Below, piece by piece: positions 13,629 to 14,557 of a DNA stretch of 14,557 bases; position 1 is the stretch's first letter; every line of letters starts with the position of its first letter. The notes beneath the pieces are model-generated. The model ran no database searches, was not told the origin of the DNA, and saw only the letters and a list, made by a program, of their open reading frames with translations. The position numbers and the translations under genes were made by a program. The DNA is taken from positions 1 through 14,557 of the forward strand of contig JAISZQ010000170.1 of NCBI GenBank assembly GCA_031269165.1. The letters are read 5' to 3'. This DNA comes from Spirochaetaceae bacterium. Lineage in GTDB: Bacteria > Spirochaetota > Spirochaetia > Treponematales > Breznakiellaceae.

Positions 13629-13670
13629 AAGCCGACAGAGGCAGAAAAACACGCTATACTGGAGTATGGA

Positions 13671-13720
13671 CTGGATCGCTTCGTCGTCGGCAAACTGCCG
13701 CCCGCTCGCAATGACGGGGG
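13671..13720. repeat. CATTGCGAG-type repeat, half copy
   Basis: CTGGATCGCTTCGTCGTCGGC, a small CGGCAAACTGCCG dyad, then GCTCGCAATGACGG. The same arm recurs at 14260-14304. Confidence 0.8.
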
Positions 13721-13764
13721 CGTTGATAGGGGACAGGGATTAGGTTTAAGAAAATGAGAGGATC

Positions 13765-13812
13765 GTCATTGCGAGACGGCGGCAACATAGTTGCCGTTGG
13801 CGAAGCAATCGG
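13765..13812. repeat. CATTGCGAG-type repeat, duplicated copy 1
   Basis: GTCATTGCGAGACGGCGGCA, ACATAGTTGCCGTTGGCGAA, GCAATCGG. The unit extends into GACGCGCGTTGCGCGAAT and is repeated without visible change at 14044-14091, 279 bp away. Confidence 0.85.
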
Positions 13813-13825
13813 ACGCGCGTTGCGC

Positions 13826-13924
13826 GAATGGAAAATGGAGAATTGATAATGGAAAATGTCGTGTTTTGAACGCTGGGCGTTCCCTTCCTATCATTTTCCA
13901 TTTTCCATTTATAATTATCCATTC
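13826..13924. repeat. AATGGAAAATGGAGAATTG-type hairpin repeat
   Basis: Left arm 13826-13858 (GAATGGAAAATGGAGAATTG, then ATAATGGAAAATG) and right arm 13892-13924 (CATTTTCCATTTTCCATTTA, then TAATTATCCATTC) pair around a 33-base loop. It is very AT-rich against its GC-rich surroundings. This type of short repeat is seen in many bacterial genomes. Confidence 0.75.
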
Positions 13925-13950
13925 CCCGCAGGGCGGGGTGCGCGGTGCGC

Positions 13951-14178
13951 GAATGGAAAATGGAGAATTGAAAATGAAGACAAGAGGAACGTAGCGGGCC
14001 GTCGTTGCGGTTGCGGGGATGGCCTTTCTTTTCGGCGGGCATCGTCATTGCGAGACGGCGGCAACATAGTTGCCGTTGGCGAAGCAATCGGACGCGCGTT
14101 GCGCGAATTGAAAATGGAAAATGAAGACAAGAGGAACGTAGCGGGCTGTCTTTGCGGTTGCGGGAATGGCCTTTCTTT
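13951..14178. repeat. Imperfect direct duplication with nested repeats
   Basis: The block GAAAATGAAGACAAGAGGAACGTAGCGGGC...TTGCGGTTGCGG.ATGGCCTTTCTTTT occurs at ~13970-14034 and again at ~14116-14178. Between the two lies copy 2 of the CATTGCGAG unit (14044-14091). GGGATTAGGT at ~13736 and ~14188 marks a further outer repeat. Confidence 0.75.
14044..14091. repeat. CATTGCGAG-type repeat, duplicated copy 2
   Basis: Same sequence as 13765-13812, including the ACATAGTTGCCG centre and the GACGCGCGTTGCGCGAAT extension. Confidence 0.85.
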
Positions 14179-14209
14179 TAGGGAACAGGGATTAGGTAAG
14201 AAGATGGCC

Positions 14210-14304
14210 GTCATTGCGAACCCGCAGGGCGAAGCAATCCAGAGGATGCATCCCGCACTGGATTGCTTCGTCGTCGGCAAACTGCCGCTCGCTCGCAATG
14301 ACGG
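14210..14304. repeat. CATTGCGAG-type repeat, full inverted pair
   Basis: GTCATTGCGAACCCGCAGGG, GCGAAGCAATCCAG, a ~17-base loop, then CTGGATTGCTTCGTCGTCGG and GCTCGCAATGACGG. Together they form an imperfect hairpin. The right half matches 13671-13720. Confidence 0.85.
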
Positions 14305-14475
14305 CTACCGCGTTACGGCCCACACGAGGCCGCCGCTAAGGAGTACCGCCGAGGGAACCGCTATCAGCGTAAACGTCCGCCAGAACTTTGAGCTTTTTTC
14401 GTATTTCGCCGATAAGTCCGATTGCGTCTTGTAGATTGCCAGGGCATCGGCGTTTACTTTTCCGTAGGAAAGGAG
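14305..14475 (-). pseudogene. Possible C-terminal remnant of a small tail-anchored protein
   Basis: On the minus strand the frame reads ALAIYKTQSDLSAKYEKSSK, then a membrane helix TLIAVPSAVLLSGGLVWAV and a stop at 14305. This looks like the end of a small coiled-coil protein with a C-terminal anchor, as seen in phage-like or Treponema hypothetical proteins. No start with a ribosome binding site exists: the only upstream ATG (14538) would lie inside the divergent gene at 14518. I read it as a leftover fragment; it may also be chance. Confidence 0.3.
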
Positions 14476-14479
14476 GATA

Positions 14480-14513
14480 TGATATACTAATCCATCATGA
14501 TTTTTCGGGAGGG
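14480..14513 (+). promoter_or_regulatory. Extended -10 promoter and RBS of the last gene
   Basis: TGATATACT (14480-14488) is an extended -10, without a clear -35. GGGAGGG (14507-14513) precedes ATG 14518 by 4-5 bases. An earlier AAAGGAGG (14468-14475) heads a tiny frame, MIY then stop. Confidence 0.5.
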
Positions 14514-14517
14514 AACG

Positions 14518-14557
14518 ATGAGGAGTATAAGCGTCCATGATCTGGCGCGGGTCGTGG
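14518..14557 (+). CDS. Start of an unidentified gene (cut by the window end)
   Basis: Only 13 residues are visible, MRSISVHDLARVV. The start is supported by GGGAGGG 4-5 bases upstream and by the extended -10 box at 14480-14488. An in-frame ATG at 14497 would add MIFREGT but has no ribosome binding site of its own at good distance. The short Ser-Val-x-Asp-Leu-Ala pattern is like the N-terminus of Mur ligases such as MurF or of LpxD, but this is far too little to name the gene. Confidence 0.6.
   Translation, partial: MRSISVHDLARVV

Noticed and set aside
13558..14310. Diversity-generating retroelement template or variable repeat
   Set aside because: No reverse transcriptase, no target gene with a C-type lectin end, and the repeats match common intergenic families.

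Overview
The window looks like part of a spirochaete chromosome, most likely a Treponema-like gut lineage. This is an inference from gene content, with no marker gene to prove it. The clues are a fused TRAP permease (DctQ and DctM in one chain), a BspA-type leucine-rich-repeat protein, a Gx-family membrane protein beside a CbiQ-like membrane protein, and a LolC/LolE-type permease after a secreted hypothetical protein. The DNA is GC-rich and the gaps between genes are crowded with repeats.

Layout. Bases 2-397 are the 3' end of a tex-like gene (S1 RNA-binding domain). Bases 398-1787 are a gene-free gap between converging genes. It holds a short inverted-repeat element, half of a CATTGCGAG-type repeat, and a striking ~63-bp tandem array (about 797-1600) with two copies of a ~35-bp-stem hairpin and a higher-order period of ~379 bp. 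Bases 1788-4909 (minus) are a TRAP transporter: dctP first, then fused dctQM, with a ~200-bp inverted-repeat element between them. Its promoter (5030-5059, minus) is close to consensus and abuts a perfect 7-9-7 dyad.

Bases 5247-5417 are a GC-rich repeat interrupted by a perfect 40-bp palindrome. It is followed by a HAD-type 5'(3')-deoxyribonucleotidase (5474-6088), more repeats, an LRR protein (6586-7542), a DUF1015 protein that may be read from a leaderless mRNA (7613-8932) and tRNA-Thr(CGT) (9006-9078). Bases 9348-11866 (minus) are a two-gene operon: a secreted YD/MORN-like hypothetical protein and a LolC/LolE-type permease, overlapping by 4 bp. Bases 12275-13515 (plus) are a Gx-family protein and a CbiQ/EcfT-like membrane protein. 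Bases 13516-14517 are a second repeat cluster with nested duplications. A new gene starts at 14518 and runs off the window.

Working together: TRAP binding protein and permease form a solute uptake system. The LolC/E-like permease should act on lipoproteins or another envelope substrate, with an ATPase encoded elsewhere. The Gx/CbiQ-like pair resembles the S and T parts of an ECF importer without its ATPases. I see no phage, CRISPR, defence or transposase gene. The least explained material is the repeat DNA: the 63-bp array with its hairpin cassettes, and a mosaic repeat family that has entered several gaps, including the inside of the TRAP operon.
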